Below, piece after piece: positions 15,473 through 22,905 of a stretch of 64,000 bases of DNA (position 1 is the stretch's first letter; the number at the start of each line of letters is the position of its first letter). Both the position numbers and the translations under genes were made by a program. The DNA is taken from positions 124,001-188,000 of the forward strand of contig JAENYP010000001.1 of NCBI GenBank assembly GCA_016841725.1, in the 5' to 3' direction. The DNA is from Thermincola carboxydiphila. Lineage in GTDB: Bacteria > Bacillota > Thermincolia > Thermincolales > UBA2595. Under the pieces are notes generated by a model that saw nothing but the letters and a program-made list of their open reading frames with translations, ran no database searches and was not told the DNA's origin.

Positions 15473-16534
15473 ATGAGCGGTATACAGGAATTGCCCAAAA
15501 TGGAAATTACGTTTATTGATGGAGATTTCGAAACGATCCAATCAGGGAAACTATCGAAAACTTCGTCTGAAGATGGTAGGTTTAACGGTGAATATATAAT
15601 ATCAGTTTATGGACCGGCTTATAAGAAACCTACTGGGACATTGTTAATAGAATTTCTGGAAATTGATTTCACGAAACATGATTCCTTCAACTTATTTATT
15701 AATAAGTGGGGCATTAGTGGATTAGCGGAACATTCAGCAACTGCAAAAGGAGTTTTATTAATAGAGTATAGTGAAAAAGAATATCAAAAAATGCTAAATG
15801 ATATTTGGATTGAATGTGGGTACATCCTTGAACAAATTCAAGAGAAATTTAAAAATGCCGTATATTACTGTCTCGATATTAATGGCCCCGAATGGTCAGA
15901 TAACCTTGACCCGCTCCAAAGGTTCTTTTTAATGCAGGAAAGAAATAGCTCATTATTTGACTTTAAAGAGTACGGCACTAATTTGAGTGTACAGTTTGAA
16001 GTTGAACCCAAAATTAATGCAATGACTTATAAACAATATCAAAACTTTTATAACACAATATCGGATGGTAATCAGTCTGAGGCCGCAGGAATAATTAAAG
16101 GTATAAATTTTAAAACATCGGAAACTTACTTAAGCCCGGATATAGCCGCAATTCTATATCTAGAATTTAAGCAAATGATTTTAAATAACAAACTTATCAA
16201 ATTATGCGATAATTGCCAGAGGTATTTTATTCCCCCGCGTTCTAATGCTAAGTATTGTGACAGACCTTTAAGCGAAGAAGATCAGCGTACCTGTAGAACT
16301 GTAGGAGCGGTACAAAAACATATGAGGCGGGTTGACAACGACCCTTTAAAAGTAGCTTATAGAAAAGCATATAAATCCGCACATGCCAGAATTCATAGTT
16401 CTAAAACAATACAATACGACGAACGTGAAAGTGTTTTTCGTGCCTGGGTGGACGAAGCCAAGGCAAGAATAAAGGAAGTTGAAAAAGGGGAAATTTCTCT
16501 TGAACAATTTAACAAATGGGCAAAGGAGGGTTAA
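15473..16534 (+). CDS. Cys-motif (DUF6076-like) protein preceding the integrase
   Basis: 353 residues, AT-rich relative to the chromosome. The C-terminal part carries a probable zinc site: LCDNCQRYFIPPRSNAKYCD then TCRTVGAVQKHMRR, the arrangement of the DUF6076 family found beside integrases of clostridial elements. The N-terminal 200 residues have no motif I recognise. ATG at 15473 with GGGAGGGG upstream. It is followed by the integrase after two bases, so both are expressed from the switch promoter; a role in integration or repression control is plausible but not shown. Family name is from memory of the Cys pattern. Confidence 0.7.
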   Translation: MSGIQELPKMEITFIDGDFETIQSGKLSKTSSEDGRFNGEYIISVYGPAYKKPTGTLLIEFLEIDFTKHDSFNLFINKWGISGLAEHSATAKGVLLIEYSEKEYQKMLNDIWIECGYILEQIQEKFKNAVYYCLDINGPEWSDNLDPLQRFFLMQERNSSLFDFKEYGTNLSVQFEVEPKINAMTYKQYQNFYNTISDGNQSEAAGIIKGINFKTSETYLSPDIAAILYLEFKQMILNNKLIKLCDNCQRYFIPPRSNAKYCDRPLSEEDQRTCRTVGAVQKHMRRVDNDPLKVAYRKAYKSAHARIHSSKTIQYDERESVFRAWVDEAKARIKEVEKGEISLEQFNKWAKEG

Positions 16535-16536
16535 TA

Positions 16537-17715
16537 ATGGCAAAGAAAAAAGGTAAACGTCCACAAGGTGAGGGTTCAGTGTACCAACGCAAAGATGGTA
16601 AATGGGAATGTAAAATACCTGTCGGTAAGGACCCATCAACCGGCAAACTGAAGCGTAAAAGTTTTTATGGTGCATCCCAGGAGGAAGTCCGGAAAAAGCG
16701 AGATGAATATTTAACCCAAAAAAGGACAGGCACATATATTGAGCCATCTAAATTGACCGTGGGGCCGTTTGTAGGTGACTGGTTGAAGGTATTTGTTAAG
16801 CCCAATAAAAAAGCGGCCACCTACGCCAAATATGAGAGTGTCTATCTTACCCATATCAATAAAGACCTAGGTAATATCGAATTACAGAAACTAACTACCA
16901 TGAAGGTTCAGGAGTTTTATAATACTAAGGCCGCTAAGTTGTCCAGCAGTGCAGTTTCAATAATTCACATTGTTTTGCATGGGGCTATGGAGTATGCAGT
17001 AGAGGAAAAACTAATTCCTAAGAATCCGACAAGCAAAACTAAGCGGCCATCCGTCAAGCATAAAGAAGTGGTTGTAATGACTGAAGAAGAACTGCAAAAA
17101 TACCTCCTGGCAGCTAAAGAATATAGAATGTTTGCAGCCTTCTTTACCGCCTTAACTACCGGCCTACGCCGTGGGGAATTGTGTGCTTTACGTTGGAAGC
17201 ATATCGACTTCAAAAAGGAAATTCTTAAGGTAAGGGAATCCCTTAATCGCGTCCAGGTTGAACGGGGCAAAACTGAATTAAGGATTGATACTTTAAAAAC
17301 TGACAACGCTAAACGGGACATACCCCTCCTGCCCGAGACCATCAAGATACTTAAAGACCATAGGGAAAAACAGAAGAAGGAGCGGCAGGATATCGAAGGA
17401 GAAAATAAAGTAGTTGAACTCAAAGATAATAGTTTAGTATTCTGCACCGAGGAAGGCAAATTCTACGAACCCCGTAACCTTCTGAGACTGCATAAGGTAA
17501 TATTGAAAAAAGCCGGCTTGCGAACGGATATAAAAATTCACACCTTACGGCACCAATTCGCCACAATGCTTCTAAAGAAGAATGTGAATCTTAAATACAT
17601 CATTGATCTCCTGGGACATGCGGACGAAAGAATGGTATTGAGGACATATGGCCACAGTGACGACCAAGACCTGAAAAACGCTATCCTTGAACTTAAAGAC
17701 GTGATAAAAGCCTAG
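16537..17715 (+). CDS. int: Tyrosine recombinase (integrase)
   Basis: Site-specific recombinase of the Tn916/phage Int class. Order: N-terminal arm-binding domain with the AP2-like repeat region (GEGSVYQRKDGKWECKIPVG), core-binding SAM-like domain (TVGPFVGDWLKVFVKP onward), and catalytic domain with Arg in TTGLRRGELCALRW, HTLRHQFAT (His and Arg), LLGHADERM and the nucleophile Tyr in LRTYGHS near the C-terminus. All catalytic residues seem intact. ATG at 16537 with AAAGGAGGG; a longer reading into the upstream gene lacks a ribosome site. It lies 135 bases from the attachment repeat, at the side with the intact tRNA. Confidence 0.95.
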   Translation: MAKKKGKRPQGEGSVYQRKDGKWECKIPVGKDPSTGKLKRKSFYGASQEEVRKKRDEYLTQKRTGTYIEPSKLTVGPFVGDWLKVFVKPNKKAATYAKYESVYLTHINKDLGNIELQKLTTMKVQEFYNTKAAKLSSSAVSIIHIVLHGAMEYAVEEKLIPKNPTSKTKRPSVKHKEVVVMTEEELQKYLLAAKEYRMFAAFFTALTTGLRRGELCALRWKHIDFKKEILKVRESLNRVQVERGKTELRIDTLKTDNAKRDIPLLPETIKILKDHREKQKKERQDIEGENKVVELKDNSLVFCTEEGKFYEPRNLLRLHKVILKKAGLRTDIKIHTLRHQFATMLLKKNVNLKYIIDLLGHADERMVLRTYGHSDDQDLKNAILELKDVIKA

Positions 17716-17738
17716 TGAAAAACTAGGCTTATTTTTTG
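17708..17738 (+). terminator. Integrase terminator
   Basis: An 8-bp stem (AAGCCTAG / CTAGGCTT) that includes the int stop codon is followed by a run of T. Confidence 0.8.
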
Positions 17739-17785
17739 CCCAAAATAAAAAAACCGGTCCATTTGGCCGGTAGAAAATGCTAGTT

Positions 17786-17805
17786 GTCGTATTTTAGTGT
17801 CGTAT
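17786..17805. repeat. GTCGTAT repeats, candidate integrase arm sites (right end)
   Basis: Two copies of GTCGTAT (17786-17792, 17799-17805), 13 bp apart and in the same orientation as the pair at 3715-3733. Confidence 0.6.
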
Positions 17806-17810
17806 AGAAA

Positions 17811-17840
17811 TAAAAAAAGCTCTCATGCAAAATTGAGAGC
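17811..17840 (-). terminator. Element-borne replacement terminator for tRNA-Val
   Basis: A 7-bp stem (GCTCTCA / TGAGAGC) followed on the minus strand by seven T. It sits inside the element just past the tRNA 3' end and differs from the displaced host terminator at 3508-3537. Confidence 0.75.
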
Positions 17841-17849
17841 CTTACTCTT

Positions 17850-17899
17850 TCAATTGGTGGGCGAGAGAAGAATTGAACTTCCGACCTCTTCCGTGTCAA
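17850..17899. repeat. Right attachment repeat within tRNA-Val
   Basis: Second copy of the 50-bp repeat, identical to 3546-3595, ending exactly at the 5' edge of the anticodon loop. Confidence 0.95.
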
Positions 17900-17929
17900 G
17901 GAAGCGTTCTCCCACTGAACTACTCGCCC
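17855..17929 (-). tRNA. tRNA-Val (anticodon GAC)
   Basis: 75 bases including encoded CCA. Acceptor GGGCGAG/CTCGCCC, anticodon stem CTTCC/GGAAG with loop TTGACAC, T arm containing GTTCAATTC. The 3' 45 bases come from the integrated element but preserve the sequence. Confidence 0.95.
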
Positions 17930-17961
17930 ACAAAAACCTATCTTATTTGTACCACAATATT

Positions 17962-17989
17962 ATTATATATATTTTAACTGTAATGTCAA
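17962..17989 (-). promoter_or_regulatory. Strong sigma-A promoter for tRNA-Val
   Basis: On the minus strand TTGACA, 16-base spacer and TATAAT, 33 bases before the tRNA 5' end. Both hexamers are consensus. Confidence 0.8.
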
Positions 17990-17993
17990 GGCA

Positions 17994-19217
17994 TCATTCG
18001 TACCTTAGGGCCTGAATGGGGTCCAGGCGCGCAGCCTTACGCGCAGGGTAAATCCCGAAGAACAGGCCCACTAGTAAAGCAAATATAAAAGCAGCTGCTA
18101 TCGACCAGGGAGAAATTACCGTCGGCAGCCTGGGAATGACCCGGTCAAGCAGCCGGGCCCCCAAAAACCCGGCTGCAATTCCCAGCATCCCGCCAAGGGC
18201 GCTGATGAATATTGATTCCAGTAAAAACTGGAACATGATATCTCTTTTTTTAGCTCCAACAGCCTTCCTGATTCCGATTTCGCGGGTCCTTTCCGTTACT
18301 GTCACCAGCATTATATTCATTATCCCTATTCCGCCTACCACAAGCGAAACCCCGGCAATCCCTCCCAGCATCCCGGTCAGGGTCCCCATAATACCCTGGA
18401 AGGTATTTAGGATATCTTCCTGTTCACTGACCACAAAATCATTTTTTCTATGCCTGGTTCCGATGATTTTCCTGGTTTCTGCAACTGCGGTGCTTACCAA
18501 ATCCGGCCCGCCGGCCTGGACAAACATCATATTCACCTGATTGGTATCAAGCATTTCTTCGGCTACGGTTATTGGTATAAATACCCTGTCATCATTATCA
18601 ATGGTAAGGGTAGGACCTTTTTTCTCCATTACCCCAATGACCTCAAAACCAACCTTATTTAGCATGATATTCTTGCCCACAGGGTTTTCCCGGCCAAATA
18701 TTTTCCGGCTCACGGTGTCACCGATTACTGCCACATGCCGGTAACCCCTAATATCTCCCGTGGTAAAAAATTCCCCGGCAGCCAATGGGGAATTACGGAC
18801 CTCTCCATAACTTTCTGTTGTCCCGCTTAAAAGAGTGGCTTTTGTCTCCCCCTGATATTCAACATTGGCTCCACTTTCGATCAGAGGGGCCACACTATTT
18901 ACCGCCTCTGAATTACGTTCCACAGCAAGGGCATCCTCATATGACAGCTCACTAACCGCGGCCCCCATAGAACTGGCATTCATGCCCACAGCGCCCTTCC
19001 CGGGAGTTACCAGGACCAGATTAGAGCCCAGGCCCTGGATTTGCTCAGAAATGGATGATTTGACACCCTCACCAATGGAAACCAGGGTAATAACTGAACC
19101 GACACCTATAATTACGCCCAGCATAGTTAAGAGTGACCTCATTTTATTGGAAACCAGGCCGCGCAAAGCAATCCTCAATGCTTCAAATATTTTCAAAAAC
19201 CATCCCTGCCATTCCAT
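17994..19217 (-). CDS. MacB/FtsX-type ABC transporter permease
   Basis: Membrane subunit of a type VII ABC exporter (mechanotransmission class). One N-terminal helix (about 22-48, TMLGVIIGVGSVITLVSIG), an extracytoplasmic MacB-PCD domain of roughly 230 residues, then three C-terminal helices with the signature GGIGIMNIMLVTVTERTREI and GIRKAVGAKKRDI. It ends YPARKAARLDPIQALRYE, the usual FtsX-family ending. It overlaps the ATPase gene by 25 bases. There is no adjacent membrane-fusion protein, so it may export peptides or lipids across the single membrane or act in envelope stress. Confidence 0.92.
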   Translation of the reverse strand: MEWQGWFLKIFEALRIALRGLVSNKMRSLLTMLGVIIGVGSVITLVSIGEGVKSSISEQIQGLGSNLVLVTPGKGAVGMNASSMGAAVSELSYEDALAVERNSEAVNSVAPLIESGANVEYQGETKATLLSGTTESYGEVRNSPLAAGEFFTTGDIRGYRHVAVIGDTVSRKIFGRENPVGKNIMLNKVGFEVIGVMEKKGPTLTIDNDDRVFIPITVAEEMLDTNQVNMMFVQAGGPDLVSTAVAETRKIIGTRHRKNDFVVSEQEDILNTFQGIMGTLTGMLGGIAGVSLVVGGIGIMNIMLVTVTERTREIGIRKAVGAKKRDIMFQFLLESIFISALGGMLGIAAGFLGARLLDRVIPRLPTVISPWSIAAAFIFALLVGLFFGIYPARKAARLDPIQALRYE

Positions 19218-19969
19218 TCATGAGGTTTATCAAAACCCAAAACTCCGGGTCTTATTTCATAAGGAAGTATCTTTTGATCCTTTTTAATGCTGCTGCCTGA
19301 AACATCAGAAACAATTTCCCCGTCTCTGATATAAACTATTCTCCGTGTCTGAACAGCCACATCACTGTCATGTGTCACTACAACCACTGTAACCCCGATA
19401 CTGTTCAGGGTATCAAAAAGCTTGATAACTTCAGTTCCGGACCGGGTGTCCAGGTTGCCCGTCGGCTCATCTGCAAGGAGTACTGCAGGATGATTGACCA
19501 AAGCCCTGGCAATAGCCACTCTCTGTTTCTGTCCTCCTGAGAGTTCATTGGGGTAGTGATTCATCCTATCCTTTAGACCTACAACATCCAGGAGTTCCCG
19601 AGCTATATTATGTCTTTTTCCGGCAGCGATTCCGGCATAAACCATGGGAAGCTCAACATTGGCGAGGGCTGTAGACCTGGAAAGCAGGTTAAAGTTTTGG
19701 AAAACAAATCCTATATACTGATTTCGCAAAACTGCCAGCTCATTATCATTGAGATTGCTAATATCCCTGCCCTTAAATTCATAAACCCCGGAGGTGGGGC
19801 GGTCCAGACATCCGAGAATATTCATCAGAGTAGATTTGCCTGAACCGGACGGTCCCATTATTGACAACATTTCACCTGAGGCTATATCCAGGCTGATGTG
19901 CTTCAAGGCCGAAACCCGGTTATTTTTGAGACCATAAAACTTGTACATATTTGATATGTGTATTATCAT
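19193..19969 (-). CDS. MacB/LolD-type ABC transporter ATP-binding protein
   Basis: Nucleotide-binding subunit with Walker A GPSGSGKSTLMNILG (about residues 39-53), Q-loop FVFQNFNLL, signature LSGGQKQRVAIARAL, Walker B AVLLADEPTGNLD and H-loop VVVVTHDSD. A tail of about 35 residues extends past the usual end and contains the start of the permease gene. The pair forms a two-gene operon. Start ATG at 19969 has GGGG 6 bases upstream. Confidence 0.93.
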   Translation of the reverse strand: MIIHISNMYKFYGLKNNRVSALKHISLDIASGEMLSIMGPSGSGKSTLMNILGCLDRPTSGVYEFKGRDISNLNDNELAVLRNQYIGFVFQNFNLLSRSTALANVELPMVYAGIAAGKRHNIARELLDVVGLKDRMNHYPNELSGGQKQRVAIARALVNHPAVLLADEPTGNLDTRSGTEVIKLFDTLNSIGVTVVVVTHDSDVAVQTRRIVYIRDGEIVSDVSGSSIKKDQKILPYEIRPGVLGFDKPHEWNGRDGF

Positions 19970-20064
19970 TTTTTACCCCGGTCTTTAGTTGATCTTTTAA
20001 ATTAGTTGTATTTTAGTTTAGTTTTACCTTAACCGGCACTCTTATTCAAGCCCGTTTAAGAGAA

Positions 20065-20096
20065 TAAAAAAACCTCATCCTTTTATTGGATGAAGG
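20065..20096 (-). terminator. Terminator after the small Cys-rich gene
   Basis: Hairpin CATCC / GGATG extended by flanking pairs, with a T run on the minus strand, 18 bases past the stop at 20114. Confidence 0.7.
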
Positions 20097-20113
20097 TAAA
20101 TGCAAAACAAATT

Positions 20114-20245
20114 CTAGCTGACTATTCTCTGTTCATCGATAATTGGCGTGGGGCACAGCTCATCATTAAAGCTGCCTATCTGACCGTGACATCCGTTCTT
20201 GTATTCCTCGCACTGTTGACAATTAATACAAGCCTCTTCACACAT
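20114..20245 (-). CDS. Small cysteine-rich protein (43 aa)
   Basis: Reverse-strand frame MCEEACINCQQCEEYKNGC followed by 24 residues, ending RIVS. Six Cys: C2-x3-C6-x2-C9-x2-C12-x6-C19, plus C31. ATG preceded by AAAGGAGGGG at 5 bases, and a proper terminator follows, so I consider it real. The spacing would suit a zinc or Fe-S site. No family recognised. A perfect 9-bp palindrome lies about 30 bases upstream of its start and may be an operator. Confidence 0.7.
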   Translation of the reverse strand: MCEEACINCQQCEEYKNGCHGQIGSFNDELCPTPIIDEQRIVS

Positions 20246-20273
20246 TTTTACCCCTCCTTTTTTGACGATGCGG

Positions 20274-20293
20274 TCCCACTTTGTAAAGTGGGA
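20274..20293. promoter_or_regulatory. Perfect palindrome upstream of the Cys-rich gene
   Basis: TCCCACTTT-gt-AAAGTGGGA, 9-bp arms with a two-base centre. The short centre suits an operator better than a terminator hairpin. Confidence 0.5.
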
Positions 20294-20321
20294 ATCCTAG
20301 CAGTAGTAGCTATTGAATACC

Positions 20322-20348
20322 AAAAGAGCCCTGAGACAGGGCTCTTTT
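20322..20348. terminator. Bidirectional terminator hairpin
   Basis: Perfect 12-bp stem AAAAGAGCCCTG / CAGGGCTCTTTT with loop AGA; T/A runs on both sides. Confidence 0.8.
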
Positions 20349-20424
20349 GGCCTGCAAACACAAACGCGATTCTTTTCACAATTCATTCTATTACATTCAA
20401 CTGAAAAAGTCAAAGCGGCAGAAA

Positions 20425-20449
20425 CAAAAAAACCACCCCTGGGGGGTGG
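20425..20449 (-). terminator. Second terminator downstream of the XRE gene
   Basis: Seven-bp stem CCACCCC / GGGGTGG with a seven-base T run on the minus strand. Confidence 0.75.
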
Positions 20450-20497
20450 AATTTAGGGATTTTAGAAGAATGAGATTCTCCTACTTATATTATCACC

Positions 20498-20526
20498 AAT
20501 TTCCAGTTAAGTATTAACTGGAAATT
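20498..20526. terminator. 13-bp perfect hairpin after the XRE gene
   Basis: AATTTCCAGTTAA-gta-TTAACTGGAAATT lies 12 bases past the XRE stop. It has a long stem but no T run; it may stabilise the transcript end or serve as a binding site. Confidence 0.5.
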
Positions 20527-20538
20527 TATCCCATTCCA

Positions 20539-20868
20539 TTAATCTTTTTTGTTATATTTTATTATCGTTTTGGTAACTTCAATAACTGTTCTAATTTCAT
20601 CTTCTGATTTCTCCCGCACCAGAAAAGCCAGTTCATCGACAAGAGATTTGGGGGCAATCTTATAGCTGTCTGATAATAACTGATCTACTGTAACACCCAA
20701 GGAATTAGCAATATTTACGACTGTTTCCAGACTCGGCTTTCGATCTCCTCTCTCAATCTGACCCAGAAAAGATACGGAAATATTGGCTTTCTCAGCCAGA
20801 TTTTCCTGGGTCATTTTGTTGGAAATCCTTTGTCTCCGGATCCGTTCGCCCATCATTCTATAATCCAT
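20539..20868 (-). CDS. XRE-family transcriptional regulator (109 aa)
   Basis: HTH_3 domain at residues 8-65: GERIRRQRISNKMTQENLAE, KANISVSFLGQIERGDRKPS and LETVVNIANSLGVTVDQLL, followed by a short helical tail (VREKSEDEIRTVIEVTKTII). AAGGAG lies 8 bases before the ATG. The tail is typical of SinR/SlrR-sized regulators in clostridia. It is monocistronic; its targets are unknown. Confidence 0.9.
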   Translation of the reverse strand: MDYRMMGERIRRQRISNKMTQENLAEKANISVSFLGQIERGDRKPSLETVVNIANSLGVTVDQLLSDSYKIAPKSLVDELAFLVREKSEDEIRTVIEVTKTIIKYNKKD

Positions 20869-21071
20869 GAGGTCAACTCCTTATCAAATCGCCAGAGTTC
20901 TTGCGTCAGATTAGCAATGGTTAGCTTTCGGGTTAAATATTACCATATAGGTTAATAATATCTTATACCCGCCAAGCGTTTTTCATACTTGCCATAAGCG
21001 TTAATTTGGTGTAAAATAGTTTTGTTGCTATTTTTGTAATTTATTACATTTTTAAGGAGTTGTTTTGGTTT

Positions 21072-21296
21072 ATGCAAAACTGTGATCCCACCTGGAGAAA
21101 ATTTAGACTGACAGTCTCCGGCTCTCAGGCAGGAGATTTGCTTGTCGAATATTTTGGCAGCGAAAAATACAGAAAATATAACAGGCGGCCCTGGAATTTT
21201 ACGTATTATAATGGTGACCGGGCTTTGATCAACCTGGATGAATTCAAAGAATTCTCCCTGAAATTTGAAGTTGAAATTAACTTCAATATAATATGA
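21072..21296 (+). CDS. Small hypothetical protein (74 aa)
   Basis: MQNCDPTWRKFRLTVSGSQA onward, aromatic-rich (KYRKYNRRPWNFTYYNGD) with a beta-type end (FSLKFEVEINFNII). AAGGAG lies 12 bases before the ATG, somewhat far; a TTG at 21060 directly abuts the site. No family recognised. Confidence 0.5.
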   Translation: MQNCDPTWRKFRLTVSGSQAGDLLVEYFGSEKYRKYNRRPWNFTYYNGDRALINLDEFKEFSLKFEVEINFNII

Positions 21297-21414
21297 AAAC
21301 CACCCCTAAAGTGTTTAATATTTTCCAGTATTCTACGAAATATTTAAGGAAAAGATAATATCGACTCAAAGCAACAGACTATCTCTGATCAAGAGAAATC
21401 AGGAGGTTATTTAT

Positions 21415-21636
21415 TTGACAGTGGGAGATAAAATGCATCAAACCCTGGCCAGCCTGGAAGGCGCTGCTGCCAATCTGAAGACATTTGCTCTGGAAACCAA
21501 TGACCAGAATGCCAAGCAAATGTACAACGACCTGAGCGGTCAAGTTGAGACAATCTCCAATTCCCTTAAAGGGCGTGTCAACTATGTGGAGCAGCAGGAA
21601 CCACAGTACAAAATCCAGCAGCAGAAGCAGCAGTGA
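21415..21636 (+). CDS. DUF1657 family protein
   Basis: 73 residues matching the DUF1657 family of spore-forming Firmicutes: MTVGDKMHQTLASLEGAAAN, LKTFALETNDQNAKQMYNDL and a Gln-rich tail. Members are often next to spoVA-type genes and are likely spore-related; that context is absent here. TTG start with AGGAGG 8 bases upstream. A strong terminator follows. Confidence 0.88.
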   Translation: MTVGDKMHQTLASLEGAAANLKTFALETNDQNAKQMYNDLSGQVETISNSLKGRVNYVEQQEPQYKIQQQKQQ

Positions 21637-21646
21637 CTCATAACCC

Positions 21647-21679
21647 AAAGAAGCCTTTGCCTTGTGTAAAGGCTTCTTT
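21647..21679 (+). terminator. Terminator of the DUF1657 gene
   Basis: Perfect 12-bp stem AAAGAAGCCTTT / AAAGGCTTCTTT, 9-base loop. Confidence 0.85.
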
Positions 21680-21763
21680 GACTTTACGGCAGCAAAAAAT
21701 AAAAGGAATCATCCTTATACCGTCGTATATGTTTAAAAAGGCTTGGAATAAAGTTCAGGGGGG

Positions 21764-22876
21764 ATGATTTTGCTCGAGAAACTGGATTTCCTGAAAACTA
21801 TTAACTATTGGTTTCTAAATAAAATGACACCCGGATTAACCGTGGATCTGGTGACAGCGGCTGCTATTTTAATTTTTTTTATGGTGTTCAAAAACACCCT
21901 TTCCGGCTTTATAATTCGTATTTTCACCCGTATGTCCGGTAAGACCAAAACCGCTTTTGATGACCATTTTGTTATTTCTTTTGAAAAACCGCTGCGCTGG
22001 TTATTGGTGCTATTGGGATTTTACCTGGCATTGGCTTACCTGCCCTTGAGTCCCCAATTTGACCTGATGCTGATAAAGATTTTCCGATCAGGGTTGATAA
22101 TCCTGGCTGCATCCGGATTCTATAATCTTGCAGGGAGCTATGACCTCCTGCAGGATGACCTGGAAAAGATATTTGGACTGGAAATTGACAAAATACTAAT
22201 GCCCTTCCTGTCAAAAGTCTTCAAGGTGGTTATTGCAGCACTGGCTCTGACTATTGTGGCTCGGGAATGGGATTATGACATCAACAGTTTTATCGCCGGT
22301 CTGGGACTGGGTGGCCTGGCCTTCGCCCTGGCCGCCAAAGATACGATATCCAACATATTCGGGGGAATAGTAATTATAACAGACAAACCCTTCTCTATGG
22401 GAGACTGGGTTCATACCCCAAGTGTTGAAGGAATAGTCGAAGACATCAATTTCAGAAGCACCAAAATAAGGACCTTCGCCCAAGCTCTGGTTACCGTCCC
22501 AAATGCCACTCTGGTTAATGAACCGGTAACCAACTGGACCCGAATGGGCATCAGGCGCATCACTTTTAAACTGGGAGTTACATATACCACTCCACGTGAA
22601 AAGCTGCAAAAATGTGTGCAAAACATCCGTTCTATGCTGGAATCCCATCCCGAAATATATAAAGATTTTATTCTGGTCAGGTTTGATTCTTTTAATGAAA
22701 GCAGTCTGGACATTTTCCTGTATTTCTTTACCAATACAACAAACTGGGCTGAATACCTGAAAGTTAAAGAAGACATCAACTTCAGAATAATGGAAATCCT
22801 GGAATCAGAGGGTGTATCTGTGGCCTTTCCCAGTACCAGTATCTACTTCGAAACACCTCTGGAAGGAACAAAATAA
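21764..22876 (+). CDS. MscS-family mechanosensitive ion channel
   Basis: Osmotic-release channel of the cytoplasmic membrane. Five hydrophobic helices (about 26-46, 72-93, 105-122, 150-170, 175-195), then the pore/beta-domain signature GLGLGGLAFALAAKDTISNI and GGIVIITDKPFSMGDWVHTP, followed by the MscS cytoplasmic domain. At 370 residues it resembles YnaI/YbdG-like members with extra N-terminal helices. ATG at 21764 directly abuts GGGGGG; a TTG at 21770 has better spacing. Confidence 0.93.
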   Translation: MILLEKLDFLKTINYWFLNKMTPGLTVDLVTAAAILIFFMVFKNTLSGFIIRIFTRMSGKTKTAFDDHFVISFEKPLRWLLVLLGFYLALAYLPLSPQFDLMLIKIFRSGLIILAASGFYNLAGSYDLLQDDLEKIFGLEIDKILMPFLSKVFKVVIAALALTIVAREWDYDINSFIAGLGLGGLAFALAAKDTISNIFGGIVIITDKPFSMGDWVHTPSVEGIVEDINFRSTKIRTFAQALVTVPNATLVNEPVTNWTRMGIRRITFKLGVTYTTPREKLQKCVQNIRSMLESHPEIYKDFILVRFDSFNESSLDIFLYFFTNTTNWAEYLKVKEDINFRIMEILESEGVSVAFPSTSIYFETPLEGTK

Positions 22877-22882
22877 ACAAAC

Positions 22883-22905
22883 AAGGCTGCCCCAGGGGCA
22901 GCCTT
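22883..22905. terminator. Bidirectional terminator between mscS-like and RHH genes
   Basis: AAGGCTGCCCC and GGGGCAGCCTT form a perfect stem with a minimal loop; it overlaps the last bases of the convergent gene ending at 22904. Confidence 0.8.

Larger units (their letters stand above)
3546..17899. mobile_element. 14.3-kb integrative element in tRNA-Val(GAC), candidate phage satellite
   Basis: A perfect 50-bp direct repeat (3546-3595 and 17850-17899) bounds the element. The repeat is the tRNA-Val 3' end up to the anticodon loop, a classic tyrosine-integrase site, and the integrase gene lies next to the intact tRNA. Inside are phage-type regulators, an ImmA-like peptidase, a replication initiator-like gene with iterons, a small-terminase-like gene, five short paralogues, and two large virion-associated or polyvalent-type proteins, nearly all on the minus strand. 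I see no large terminase, portal, protease, capsid or tail gene, and no conjugation gene. That content fits a satellite that borrows a helper's particle; a decayed prophage is the alternative. Confidence 0.9.

Noticed and set aside
3546-17899. Integrative conjugative element
   Set aside because: No relaxase, coupling protein or type IV secretion gene is present; terS-like and virion-type genes point to phage biology.
20090-20404. 104-residue plus-strand frame
   Set aside because: Its start lies in a terminator hairpin, without ribosome site; the opposite strand holds a better-supported 43-residue gene.
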